64,000 nucleotides of DNA from the NCBI GenBank assembly GCA_037447655.1, contig JBBHKE010001223.1, forward strand, positions 302,936 to 366,935, written 5' to 3'. A program made the translations under genes and the position numbers. Shown here piece after piece: positions 1 through 10,255 of the stretch. The stretch is from Zygnema cylindricum. Taxonomy: Eukaryota > Streptophyta > Zygnematophyceae > Zygnematales > Zygnemataceae. The notes under the pieces were generated by a model. The model saw only the letters and a program-made list of their open reading frames with translations, was not told the DNA's origin and ran no database searches. Position 1 is the first letter of the stretch; each line of letters opens with the position of its first letter.

Positions 1-835
1 AGCACGTTGCAGGTTTTTTGATGGTACCGACACCAGCATTGGAACAACGCAGCTGCAACGCTGATGGAACAAGCGCAGCTGCGGTTATTTTTGATATGGT
101 CTGTACGGCCGAACGCACCCTGCAACGCAACGGGACAAAACGCAACTGCGGATATTTTGGTATAAGACAACGTTGTTGCTACGCAATAAGACAAACGCAG
201 TTGCGACGGTTTTTGTTACGGGACAACGCAGCTGCTACGAAGGTGCAAATATTTGAATGTGATCAAGAATTGGACTGCGCTGCACGGTTAATATGAATCA
301 AGTCAACGGACGAGAATAATCAAGTGACTTGCTAACAGATGTCATGCAACAGCCAGGTGGACGTACCTAGACAATTGTCATTAAGCCAGACGACAAGTAT
401 TTGAACAAATCACCTGTATAGGATTCTCAGAAGTATTGATTGTACAGTGATAGATTAGTTTTAGCGTGATTAGGAGCACTTAAACCTTAGTGGTAGTTTA
501 GTTCTTTTGGACGTATCTTTTAGGAACACTTGTATCGATGGTACAACACTATGTAGTAAGACAACTAAGTGAAGAGTATAAAACTTAGGACGTAGAACAT
601 TTTATGTATCCAGACTTCCAGACTGTGTAATCTGCAGACTGTTTTTGGGAAACTTCTGAGTTACATATCTTGGGGTATGTTGGATGAATTGAGTTGAACA
701 TTGGGAGCTGTCAGTCTTTGTGATATTCTATACTATGGTATAGTTTGAAGCAATTTTTTTCATTGTGTCAGAATTGGTGAGCTGTAGAAATCAACTGTTT
801 GATAGGATTCTTGATAAGTTTCTGTGAGTGAGATT
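1..835 (+). mobile_element. 5' flank/LTR-like part of copia-1 (left end outside window)
   Basis: No coding frame. Short blocks rich in CGCAGCTGCG-like words (1-300) and the stretch 570-835 resemble the solo LTR at 20573-21655, which has the same order of landmarks: a CAGCTGCGG-rich part, a GACTGTTTTTGGGAAACT-type block, then a block ending in TGTGAGT just before the gag start. This suggests the 5' LTR and leader of copia-1. The LTR start is beyond the window and no clear CAACA end was found, so the LTR/internal boundary is unresolved. Confidence 0.5.
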
Positions 836-1375
836 ATGTCTACATCCACTACTACTGCTGATGCTCCACCTGCTCCAAGGGTCGTAGAACAAAAGATTAT
901 GGGCCTGTCATCAAGAATTTATATTTTCTTAGGAGAAAAGTACGCGTATTTGGCGGATATGGTGGAAACACACTTAGAAAATGTTAATCTTTTGGATATT
1001 TTGGATGGTTCACTGGCAGAATCGTATCCGTCTTGGTCAAAGAAAAATTTGCAAGCTCGGTCAATTTTGAAATTCTGTATTTCAGAAGAATTGGCTATGT
1101 CACGGATAAAAATGAAAAAGGCGATCGATATCTAGAAATCTTTCAAGGATGATTTTGAAAATGCTAATGTTCAAGAAGAACTATTTTTGGCTGGACGGAT
1201 TTGGGACTACAAATAAACGAGTGGCACAACTTCAAAACATTGTAATAAATTTTGAATACAAATAGATTCTCATGCTTGTGCAGGTGGATATTTTCCTCAA
1301 TTTTAACAGGCTGCTTTGCTAATGAGGGGTCTTCCTAATACCATGCGAGCAACGTCTGATAGGCTGAAAAAAAAA
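836..1375 (+). pseudogene. copia-1 gag, N-terminal part, broken
   Basis: The frame opens at an ATG at 836 (an upstream GTG at 824 is in frame) and begins with a Thr/Ala/Pro-rich leader, then a Ty1/copia gag (UBN2-like) body to about 1135. After a stop, gag-like codons continue in shifted frames to about 1370, including a 'LLMRGLP' block. The capsid-like protein would package element RNA. It is interrupted at about 1385 by a chimeric TE fragment and resumes after 2359. Several stops and shifts make it a pseudogene. Gag families diverge fast; the assignment rests mostly on its place upstream of the zinc knuckle and protease of the same element. Confidence 0.6.
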
Positions 1376-1384
1376 GATAAAGCT

Positions 1385-1474
1385 AGTTGGAAACTAAGCT
1401 ATCTCACCCAGATGAGCCTCAGTCTTACTTAGAGACAGTGAATAGTCCAGAGAAAGAAAGATGGATTAGAGCCT
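1385..1474 (+). pseudogene. Fragment of copia pol (integrase-RT junction)
   Basis: About 90 bp match the stretch just upstream of RT in the other copia copies (58477-58570 and 63885-63975): a 'KLSH.DEP' block followed by 'KERWIRA'. It lies inside copia-1 gag, where this part of pol does not belong, and abuts a truncated LTR on its right. It is therefore a piece of another, inserted copia element. Confidence 0.65.
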
Positions 1475-1478
1475 ATCT

Positions 1479-2359
1479 AAATTTGCTCCCCTGAGCAGGA
1501 AGTTATGGAGGGTCAAAGTTGACATTTTGTACAGAAGCTCTCTGGGAGAGAGGGTCCTATCTCCTAATTTTTCTAAGTCCTATCTCTCTCACAGACTCTA
1601 TCTACTGAAGTACGGAACCAATCAAGTTACAGTTCCGTAGGCAAAAGTACAGAAGTCGGTGTACTTTATGTACGAACATTGTACGACATGGCCTAAATGT
1701 CGACACATGTCATATCCGGATTCGGTGCCATAATCTCCGGAGATTCCACGATCCAACGTAATTTTGCCACGTGTCATCCGATGTGGCGATGACCACAAAC
1801 CGCCGAAATCTTCTTCCACGATCTCGGCGCTAATCCCGGCCGTCCGATTAAATTCGGATTTAATCGTAGCGTAATAAATACATGCGCGGTATTTGTTTCA
1901 CTTACGAAACAAATGCGTGGTATTGATTTTTCGTCCGTACCGTAATTCGTACATTATATATTACCGGATCTATGTATCTCGTAATCTATTACAGTTAAAT
2001 GATTTATCGTACGTATACATATTTAAATATACATCAAACTATATACTACGTAACATTAATCCTAGACTTAACGGCTAAGGCTACCGACTGTTAGTTGCCT
2101 GCCGGCCGCTAGGTGCAAGGATCGGCAAGGATCTAATCCTGTGGCTGGCATGATCCTTTTATATAAATAAACCCCTAACAAATATAAATTTCCCGTAAAC
2201 CTCTGGATAGCCTAGGTAGCCATGGCTCTAGCTCCCTCTCTAATTTCTCAGTGACTGCGACAAGTTTGAGAGTTTGGAGAGAGAAGTTAGAGGTAGACTG
2301 CCTCGGCTCTTTCTATTTAGACCTAGAAAATACTAAAAAATGAACCATTAATTTCTACA
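1479..2359 (-). mobile_element. Truncated LTR of the copia-2 family, minus orientation
   Basis: Read on the minus strand it starts TGTAGAAATTAATGG at 2359 and follows the copia-2 LTRs (54707-55761, 60095-61149) for about 880 bp, then breaks off near 1479 at the copia pol fragment. Shared landmarks are the CCATGGCT block near 2220, the tRNA-like block near 2060-2156, the TGTCGACATTTAGGCCATG-type block near 1700 and the GTCAACTTTGACCCTCC-type block near 1515. The last ~175 bp of the LTR are missing. Together with the pol fragment it forms a chimeric insertion in copia-1 gag. Confidence 0.8.
2058..2160 (+). other. tRNA-like Pol III unit inside LTR, antisense to it
   Basis: An A-box-like stretch around 2069-2082 ('TTAACGGCTAAGGC') is followed by a B-box-like GGATCTAATCC at 2129-2139 and a TTTT terminator at 2157-2160. 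It runs opposite to the host LTR. No good acceptor stem is visible, so this is tRNA-derived rather than a functional tRNA gene. The same unit is present in three other LTRs in this window. Confidence 0.5.
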
Positions 2360-2628
2360 CACTCACAGTTAGCTATTGATTTGATATTAGAAGAGGAAGC
2401 AGATTCTAAAATTCTTGATGGTGAAAACAAGTAGAGGCATTCAGCAGAGAATTTGACAAAAAAGGTCAGATTAATCAGCATAAAAATAAGATTACTTAGA
2501 ATCAGAATCAGTTTAGACAATTTAATTAAAGAGGAAATAGACAATCTTTCAATGTTTGTTTTTATTCTAATGAAAAATGTCATGGATATAAGTTCTGTCC
2601 TAAACTTAAGAAAGTTAATGAAAAAGGT
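2360..2628 (+). pseudogene. copia-1 gag, C-terminal part with zinc knuckle
   Basis: Gag resumes after the inserted fragment in shifted frames. Around 2550-2592 a degenerate CCHC zinc knuckle is visible with spacing C-x2-(S)-x4-H-x4-C; the second Cys is Ser. It leads into the pol frame that opens at 2629. Nucleocapsid knuckles of this kind bind element RNA. Confidence 0.6.
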
Positions 2629-4446
2629 ATGTATAGGTCTGGATGGCAACAGAGCCAATTTCATCAGGGCTTCACGAGATCTTCACAACGAGGAAATGCA
2701 TTAATCTCAGCGGCTTCATCTCATCACGACGAGTCTCTTTCACTCTCTAACAAGGAGGATGATGATATATTTGCTATGGCGGTAGCGATGGAGGGCGCGA
2801 AAGACAATGGATGGATAATGGACACGGGAGCGTCGGCCCACATGTGCTGGAACAAGGCAGTTTTCAAAAATCTGAAATCAACACCGGAGAAAAATATCTA
2901 CTATGCATATGGAATGAGTTTGCAAACATGGGTTGTAGGTGATGTCTCTTTGCTAGTTTATGTAGAAGGCAAGGCAGTTGAGAGAAGTCTTCATAAAGGT
3001 CTCTACGTCCCAGATTTTAAGAAAAAATTGTTATCAAATTCTTTGGTAGAAAGTAAAGGGTTTGAGGTCAATCTAAAACATGGCAGGCAAGTTGTTAGCA
3101 AAAATGGGAAAATTGCAGTTACGGGAACAAGAGATGCCAGCAAAATGTATCGAATGGATATGCCTGATAATAAAGAAAATGTTGTTTTGTATTCCGGTGC
3201 ATTATCCTCAGAAGAGCCGTGGCATAAAGGGTTAGGCCATGTGAATTATAATAATATGAAAAAGATGGTTAATGCTGGTAAAATAGAAGGAGTCACTTTG
3301 TCAAACCAATCACCTAAAACGTGTGATGGATGTGCACTATTAAAAATCCACAGATTATCGTTTCCTCAGGAGTCTGAACATAAATCTACTAAACTGTTGC
3401 AACTCATTCATTCTGATGTTTTCGGCCCTGCAAAGGTACCATATGCCAGGGGGATGAAATATATGGTTACGTTCACACGTGATTTTTTGAGGTTAACTGA
3501 GGTCTACTTCATGAAGGAAAAAAGTGAAGTCTTCACTCATTTTCAACACTACGAAGCGTGGGCGGAGAAACTGCACGGTCTACCAATTCTGGAGCTCAAA
3601 TCAGACAACGGCGGGGAATATACGTCAAAAGAGTTTGAAAACTTCCTACTCAAAGAAGGTATTAGTCACAAACTGACTGTCCCATACTCTTCGGAACACA
3701 ATAAGGTCTCACAAAGACTAAATAGAACTATCACAGAAAGCTCTAGGTCCATGCTTGCGGATAAGGACGTAGATCATAAATTATGGGCTGAAGCATTAAT
3801 TTGTGTAGTCTATATCAAAAATAGGATAGGTTCAAGATCGGTAGAAACCACTCCTTACGAGATCTGGACGGGTAGAAAACCGGATGTCAAGCATTTCAAA
3901 GTCTTTGGAAGTAAATGCTTTATTTTGGATACGTCTAATGATAGATGGAAAATGGAACCTAAGGGATTGTCGAGCATTTTGTTAGGATATGATGATCACT
4001 CTAAAGGCTATAGAGTCTTTGTTTTGGAGAAGCATAAAATTATTGCAGCAAGGAACATCGTTATCAATGATGAACTAGACTCAATAGACTTATTAAAAAT
4101 GACAGAGCAACAGAAGCAACAAAAAGTACAGGAATATGTCATTTTAGATAGCATCCAAAATATTGTCCCACAGATGCAAAATTCACCAGTGGTAACACAA
4201 GAGTCAGAACATAATCCGGTTCAGACCAACAGCAGTCACTGCCTACGGATCGCAACCAGCGCAATAAGCGCAATGCACGGGATCCGACAATTTCAGCCTC
4301 ATAATTTCCCGGGGGGAGAAGATAATTTCCCAGGGGAAGAAGATCCAGTAGCCATCTACAAGCAAGTTCTCACTTCGCCTACTCGGCAGCCCGTCTGCAA
4401 GCAAGTTCTCACTTCGCCTAATCGGCAGCCTCAGTGGAGCCTTTGA
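2629..4446 (+). pseudogene. copia-1 pol: protease and integrase
   Basis: A 605-codon open frame. The retropepsin active site is 'MDTGAS' at about 2818-2835. A GAG-pre-integrase block ('HKGLGHVNYNNMKKM') follows at about 3225 and a zinc-binding CDGC at about 3330. The integrase core has 'SDVFGP' (first Asp, ~3412) and 'SDNGGEY' (second Asp, ~3602). The position of the third acidic residue reads 'SQRLNRT' instead of the usual 'AERLNRT', so the catalytic Glu appears to be Gln. The tail (4300-4440) has two short in-frame tandem repeats. The frame ends 62 bp before the RT frame. The long frame suggests moderate age, but the lost Glu argues against activity. Confidence 0.85.
4302..4437 (+). repeat. 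Two short in-frame tandem repeats in copia-1 pol
   Basis: A ~21-bp unit (coding roughly NFPGGED / NFPGEED) is repeated at 4302-4343. A 39-bp unit beginning CAAGCAAGTTCTCACTTCGC occurs at 4359 and again at 4398. Both periods are multiples of three, so the reading frame is kept. They lie in the linker between integrase and RT. Confidence 0.8.
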
Positions 4447-4508
4447 CCATCCGGGAAGCCTTCTCATCACCGGAGTGGAATCACTAGATCGAGGCGGCAA
4501 ACGATGAA

Positions 4509-5379
4509 ATGAAGTCAATCATGGAGGCTCATACATGGGAGCTTGTGGACCTTCCTCCGGATCGAAAAGCGATCGGCAGCAAATGGGTATTCAAGGTGAA
4601 GTTAAATCCAGATAATACCATTGAACGATATAAGGCTAGACTTTTGGCAAAGGGGTATAATCAAAAGGAAGGAATTGATTTTGAAGAAACATTTTCTCTT
4701 GTTGTAAGATTTCCATTTGTTAGGATTTTGCTATCTCTAGCTGCTATAGAAGATATGGAAATCCATCAGATAGATGTAAAGACGACCTTTTTGCATGGAG
4801 AACTAAAAGAGACCATTTACATGCAGCAGCCTGAAATGTATGCAGAACCAGGAAAAGAGCACTTAGTATGCAAACTGCTAAAATCTTTGTACGGCCTAAA
4901 ACATGTATGCAGAACCAGGAAAAGAGCACTTAGTATGCAAACTGCTAAAATCTTTGTACGGCCTAAAACAGGCCCCGAGGCAATGGAATCTAAAACTTGA
5001 TGAATTCTTAACTGGCCTAAGATTTAAAAGGATAAGTTTTGATCACTCTGTCTATGTGTTAAAGGGTGAGGATGGAATAGTGTATATAGCGGTATACGTA
5101 GATGATTTACTATTAGTTAGTAAATCAATGGCAAAAACAAACAAAATTAAAAATGCTTTAAAATCAAGGTTCGAGATGAAAGACCTTCGTGAGGCAAAAT
5201 ATATTTTGGGTATTCAGGTAAAGAGGGACACGAAAAACAGATTAATAAAATTGACTCAAAAAGAGGCCATAGGAAACATGTTAGGTGAATATGGAATGCG
5301 GCGGGCAAAAAGATGTGTAACACCAATGGAGTTTAGGCATAAGTTAGATGGGGAAGAAACAGACCGGGTGTCATTGTAA
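4509..5379 (+). pseudogene. copia-1 reverse transcriptase, frameshifted
   Basis: Ty1/copia RT (RVT_2 type). The first half (4509-4900) has 'WVFKVKLN', 'ERYKARL', 'FEETFSLV' and 'DVKTTFLHGEL'. The second half (4903-5379, +1 frame) has 'SLYGLKQAPRQW' and the catalytic 'YVDD' at about 5095-5106. The frame is broken by an exact 67-bp tandem duplication (4836-4902 and 4903-4969); without one copy the two halves would be in the same frame. Catalytic residues otherwise look intact. Confidence 0.85.
4836..4969 (+). repeat. 67-bp tandem duplication in copia-1 RT
   Basis: The 67 bases starting ATGTATGCAGAACCAGG at 4836 are repeated exactly from 4903. Since 67 is not a multiple of three, the duplication shifts the RT frame. 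The identity of the copies points to a recent event. Confidence 0.95.
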
Positions 5380-6044
5380 GTGAAATTTTTGAGTCAGGGG
5401 AGGATGATCCTATGATAGAGATACCTTAGAGACAAATAGTGGGAAGCTTAATATATTTCATGAACTGTACCTGTCCCGATATTGCTGCAGCAGTTGGGGT
5501 ACTGAGCAAAAGTCTACAAAATCCGAGGAAATCTGACCGTGGTGGAGCAACAAGAGTTTAAAGATACTTGGCAGGAACCAAAGACCTCAAAATCACACTA
5601 GGCGGAGGAGAAGTGAAGCTGCAAACATGGAGTGATGCAAGCTATGGTGACATGCCAAACCGAAAATCCACCACGGGATTCGTTCTGCGAATCGGGAACG
5701 GGACTTGCTGTTGGAGCAGCAAACTTCAAAAGGTCACGGCACAATGAACGATGGAGTCAAGATATATGGCAGCGAGCTCGGCCCTCAAAGAACTCATATG
5801 GGTGAAATCCAAGTTGCAAGAATCGGGATACATGCAGGTTGGTCCACAGGTCATCTGGTGTGATAACCAGGCTGCCATTGGCATTGCTTCTAACCCGAGT
5901 CACCACTTCAAAAGCAAGCACATGGATGTAAGATTATACTTTGTAAGAGAAAAAGTGTTCTCTAGAGTGATTATATTATGTTATTTGCCAGATGCTATAA
6001 TGATTGCAGATATGCTCACTAAAGCTCTTCAAGCTCCCAAGTAG
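5380..6044 (+). pseudogene. copia-1 RT tail and RNase H, broken
   Basis: The stretch 5440-5745 carries shifted pieces of the RT/RNase H connection ('GSLIYFMNCT'-like near 5442, 'WSDASYGD'-like near 5629, 'CCWSSK'-like near 5707). A final open frame 5751-6044 has 'SRYMAASSALKELIWVKS', 'WCDNQAAIGIASNPSHH' and 'KSKHMDVRLYFVRE', the standard copia RNase H order, and stops after 'DMLTKAL'. RNase H degrades the RNA template during cDNA synthesis. Several frame breaks. Confidence 0.8.
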
Positions 6045-6320
6045 AAGTATTGTAGGGATGCAGTAGGATTTAGTGAATAGTTGAGTTGCTGCACTGCTAT
6101 ACTGCCATGTTGCGCTAGTCCAATAACGGGGATGTAGTGGGATTAGGTGACTTGCTAAACTACTACGTTGCTATGCTGCGATGCTGCGCTAGTTCGACAA
6201 CGTTGCTGCGCTGGCATACTGAGTCAAAAGGTTCAGAGGAGTGTTGTTTTTGGAAAGCTTTAAGTCTCAGCTAATTTATAAGACGGCTGAAAAATAGATC
6301 AATAGGGACACTGTGTTTTT
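6045..6320 (+). mobile_element. copia-1 3' end and start of its 3' LTR
   Basis: After the pol stop come ~190 bp rich in GTTGCTGCG/CTGCGCTAG words. A short purine run GAGGAG precedes TGTTGTTTTTGGAAAGC at 6242. The solo LTR at 20573 starts TGTTGTTTTGAAAAG, so 6242 is taken as the 3' LTR start. Similarity fades quickly, and the LTR end was not found. Confidence 0.45.
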
Positions 6321-7170
6321 CGACCCACTTCGACGACAAAAAACGTCATCTTCAACCTTATGTTTAAAACACATGCGCGATGTGTTTTAAAATTAGGGAT
6401 TTTCTATAAACAAATAGGAACATATATTCGCGCGTGCCGTATTTTTTGAAAATTTTCAAACGATTTCAAGCGACGTGGAAGTGTACACGATTCGCTATGT
6501 TTTGTCCGTTTTTGTTTCATACGACAAAGAGAAGTACACAGTTTGTTTTGTCCGTTTCCATCCGGTACGGATTTTTTTTTTGCAGGGGTCTCAAGGTTTC
6601 GATGCCATTTTACGTCGAGCCGACAATAGACGCATCTTCTTCAACTGTGAAACGGCACAGGCTGGAGGGCGGTAGGTCTACAATGTCACGAAAAGTCACG
6701 CGACGTCATAAGTAATTACGAAAAATAACGTGCGTCATCACAGATTGTAGACGTTGACAGCCGTCATTGGCATTGTCGACGTATACAATCGTCACGCCCT
6801 TAAGTGACAATTTCGTTTGGTACACATAGGGACACCCGAAATCCGGGTCCGCCGGATCTGCGCTAAAAAACAAAAAAAATCTCTAAGTTTGAAGTACATA
6901 GAGACGCACCCTAATTCAAGGGGTGTTCAAACACATTCCTGTGTACCTCATCACGCCGGATGGACACGAGGCGATGTACGCCTAGATCCCGGAAGATCCG
7001 GCGGTAGCGGTTGATCCTGGATTAAGAGGAACGTCCACGTCATTAACGATTCTCACAGACCGTACATGAGGAGGTCAGCGGATGTCATCGAAATGGGAGC
7101 GTTTGTCCTCCTGTCGTTTTTGGTAGACACGTGGCGCAATTCTTGGCTATCTGGAAGAATCGGTCGGCGC
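6321..7170. other. Unassigned intergenic DNA
   Basis: No convincing gene. It could be the decayed remainder of the copia-1 3' LTR: AT-rich blocks alternate with CG-rich ones (6680-6850 is rich in CGTCA/GACG words). Short frames at 6434-6715 and 6817-7014 show no recognisable motif. Confidence 0.3.
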
Positions 7171-7640
7171 TAATCGGTTGTCGTTGCAGTCCAGTTTCCA
7201 TTCACCGTTTTTGTTACAGTTGAAGTTTGTGTCGACGTTTCAGTTTCCAGTTCCCGTATCGGTATCAGTTTGCAGTTCTGCTGGTAATTTCCTGTCCCAG
7301 TTCGCAGTTGCCGTTTTACAGTTTCCAGTGCCTATTTTTGTTGTAGTCCCCGGTTTCTCTTCCCCTATCAAGTTCACAGTTTCACTTTTTGTTCAAGTCT
7401 ACAACTTCTGTTTTCATTCCAGTTCCCATTTCCCATTCTAGTTCCGTTTAACAGTTTTGTTTTCTTGTGCAGTTCGCTGTTTTAGCTTTTCGTCTCAGTC
7501 TCCTTTTCCTGTTCCTGACACAGTTCTCAGTCAGCGTTACTGTTCAGTTGCCAGTTCCCGCTGTAAATTACCAGTTAAGATATTATTCCAGTTCGCAGTT
7601 CCCTTATTCGATCCAGTTTCCATTTGGTAACAGAAGTTGC
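7170..7640. repeat. CAGTT-rich degenerate short repeats
   Basis: Words of the form CAGTTTCC, CAGTTCCC and CAGTTCGC recur every 10-30 bp through this stretch with no fixed period. The CAGTT core is shared with the minisatellite at 8650-10255, so the two could have a common origin. Confidence 0.5.
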
Positions 7641-7985
7641 TGAGTACGGATATTAAACACGGACGTAAACTACGGAAGTAAAGTACGAAATTAAAGTACG
7701 AAAGTCTAGTACGAAAGACTGTGAGACGTACTCTGAAACGGTAATATCGGGTGCGGTGCTTTCTTTCCAGCACTAAACCGTTGGTGACCGCCATTTCCGG
7801 CGGCAGAGCGTAATTCTCGTTGAACGGGTAGCCGGGAAACCCGCACATCCGTCAATTGGAATGTGCAACGGAAACATTACGAGCCACGTCACAATTCCGA
7901 GTTCCCCGAAAGTATCCGTTCGTGCTAACCGTTACAGGGAGTCGTTCGACTTTAAGAAACTATAAAATGCTCGAAAGTGATAGCT

Positions 7986-8369
7986 ATGTTTCATCAGTTG
8001 CAGTGCTTTTGGTGTCTTTGTCCTCCTTACGCCATCTTTTTCTACTCCCTCTTCTCATCTCTTCCTCCCCCCTCTTCTCCCGTCTCTCCCTTATACGCTG
8101 TCGTTCCCTCTGGGCTGATAGTAGTTTCATGTTTCTTAGTTTCTTTAGTGGGGTTGACATTTACTATGAGAGCCATTTACTATGAGGAACCCTACAGGAA
8201 CATTTCTAGCAGGTTGAGGATTGTTTTGGGAGTAAATTCGACAGATCAGGTGCGACCTTTGATTTCCTGCTAACGGAATCAACATGGCTTTGTTTTATTA
8301 TCTTTCCTGCAGTCTTTTGTGCCCAAATCCTATAAATCTGGCTCACAGCTTGCCACCTGTCCTTTGTAA
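7986..8369 (+). CDS. Candidate two-exon small membrane protein (weak)
   Basis: Possible exon 7986-8249 (88 codons, ATG at 7986) ends at CAG|GTGCGA. A 63-bp intron ends in TTTCCTGCAG, and exon 8313-8369 continues in phase to a TAA. The product would be ~106 residues with one hydrophobic segment ('GLIVVSCFLVSLVGLTFTM', around residues 50-68) followed by 'YYEEPYRNISSRLRIVLGV'. A TATA-like ACTATAAAATG lies only ~20 bp upstream of the ATG, which is too close for a normal 5' UTR, so the true start may differ. I do not recognise the family. The splice signals and frame could be chance. Confidence 0.25.
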
Positions 8370-8649
8370 TTGATACAGATGATTTGATTATTTTTTACGT
8401 GTTGAAGGTTTATCAGAAAAGCTGCAAAGGTGAGAAGCAATGATGTTTGTTTTTGGATTTTTCATGATTTTATATTAAGTTTTACATGAGTTATAAATAA
8501 TTATAATACAGATTTGTTTTATTTTTTTTTGTGTCTGTTTATATTTTTTCAGCAGCAGGCAAATGCAGCTGAAAATTTGGGCGGAACAAAACACATGGAA
8601 AACAAAATGGCAACCATAGGTCAGCTGGGAATTTATGTGTTCTCAAAGT
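8370..8649. other. Non-coding stretch before minisatellite
   Basis: AT-rich. It has splice-like signals (AAAG|GTGAGA at 8422, TTTTTTCAG near 8552), but no frame stays open across them. Possibly the 3' UTR or a further intron of the weak candidate gene upstream. Confidence 0.25.
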
Positions 8650-10255
8650 TTTTATACGGTTTTTACTTTAAATTCAACAGTTGTTGTTGAAAAATTAAGT
8701 TGAAGTTGTACAGTTTTAAGTCGGAGTTGTACAGTATTTTGTTGAGGTTGTACAGTTTTTTTAGTGAGAGTTGTACAGTTTTTATTCGAAGTCGTACAGT
8801 TTTTAAAGATCAGCTGGAAATTTATGTTTTCAAAAAGTTCTAAAAATTTATGTTTTCAATACGGTTTTTAGTAAAAATTAATAGTTGTAGTTGAAGTTGT
8901 AACTTTTTTAGATGAAGTTATACGGTTTTTAGTTGAAGATTTACAGTTTTTAGTCAAACTTGTACAGTTTTTAGTCGACAGTTTTTTGTCGACACAGTTC
9001 TTTGTCAGTTTTTAGTCGACAGTTGTACAGTTTTTAGTCGACAGTTGTACAGTTTTTTGTCGACACAGTTCTTTGTCCAAGTTGAACAGTTTTTTGTTGA
9101 AGTTGTACAGATTTTAGTCAAAGTTGTACATTTTTTAGTCGAAGAAGTTGTACATTTTTTAGTCGAAGAAGTTGTACATTTTTTGTCCAAGATAAACAGT
9201 TTTTTGTCCAAGATAAACAGTTTTTTGTCCGAGTTAAACAGTTTTTTGTCCAAGTGAGTTGTACAGTTTTTGTCCAAGTGAGTTGTACAGTTTTTGTCCA
9301 AGTGAGTTGTACAGTTTTTTGTCCAAGTGAGTTGTACATATTTTAGTAGTTGTACAGATTTTAGTCAAAGTTAAACAGTGTTTTGTCGAAGTTAAACAGT
9401 GTTTTGTCGAAGTTAAACAGTTTTTAGTCAAAGTTAAACAGTTTTTTGTCCAAGTTAAAACAGTTGTTTGTCCAAGTGAAACAGTTTTTTGTCCAAGTGA
9501 AACAGTTTTTTGTCCAAGTTGTACAGTTTTTTGTCGAAGTGCCACAGTTTTTAGTCGAAGTTGTACATTGTTTTCTGTCGAAGTGCTACAGTGTTTAGTC
9601 GAAGCTGTACATTGTATAGTCAAAGTTAAATAGTTTCCTGTCCAAGTTAAACAGTTTTCTGTCCAAGTTAATCAGTTTTTAGTCAAAGTTAATCAGTTTT
9701 TTAGTCCAAGTTGTACAAATTTTAGTTGAAATTGTACAGTTTTCAGTGGAAGTTGTACAGTTTTAGTCGAAGTTGTACAGTTTTAGTCGAAGTTGTACAG
9801 TTTTAGTCGAAGTTGTACAGTTTTAGTCGAAGTTGTACATGATTTAGACAAAGTTAATCAGTTTACTGTCAAATTTAAACGAAGTTGTACAGTTTTTTGT
9901 ACATTTTTTAGTCAAAGTTAAACAATTTTTTGTCGAAGTTGAACAGTTTTTTGTCGAAGGTGTACAGTTTTTTGTCGAAATAGTACATTATTTAGTCAAA
10001 GTGAAACAGTTTTCTGTCAAAGTGAAACAAAGTTGTACATTTTTTGTCGAAGTTAAACAGTTTTTAGGGTTTTTTGTCGAAGTTGTACAGTAAACTATCT
10101 AAGTTGTATATTTTTTAGTCCAAGTTGTACATTTTTTAGACCCAGTTGTACATTTTTTAGTCGAAGTTGCACATTTTTTTGTACAGTTTTTAGTGGAAGT
10201 TGTACAATGTGAAGTCGACAGTTCTACAATTTTTAGTCCGAGTTGTAGATTTTTT
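8650..10255. repeat. 1.6-kb degenerate minisatellite, unit ~20-24 bp
   Basis: The unit is close to GTTGTACAGTTTTTAGTCGA, with common variants GTTAAACAGTTTTTTGTCCA and an inserted AGTGA. Units are strongly diverged at the edges (8650-8950, 10050-10255) and nearly identical in the middle, e.g. the run at 9755-9840. Because the unit lacks stops in several frames, chance reading frames of 70-130 codons appear on both strands; they are not genes. Confidence 0.9.

Noticed and set aside
6301-6840. TAGGGACAC at 6301 and 6826 as ends of a DNA transposon
   Set aside because: The two copies are direct, not inverted, and short; no target duplication.
9005-9623. Overlapping minus- and plus-strand frames with 'KNCTT'-type repeats
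   Set aside because: Shadows of the minisatellite, whose unit lacks stops; no start context.
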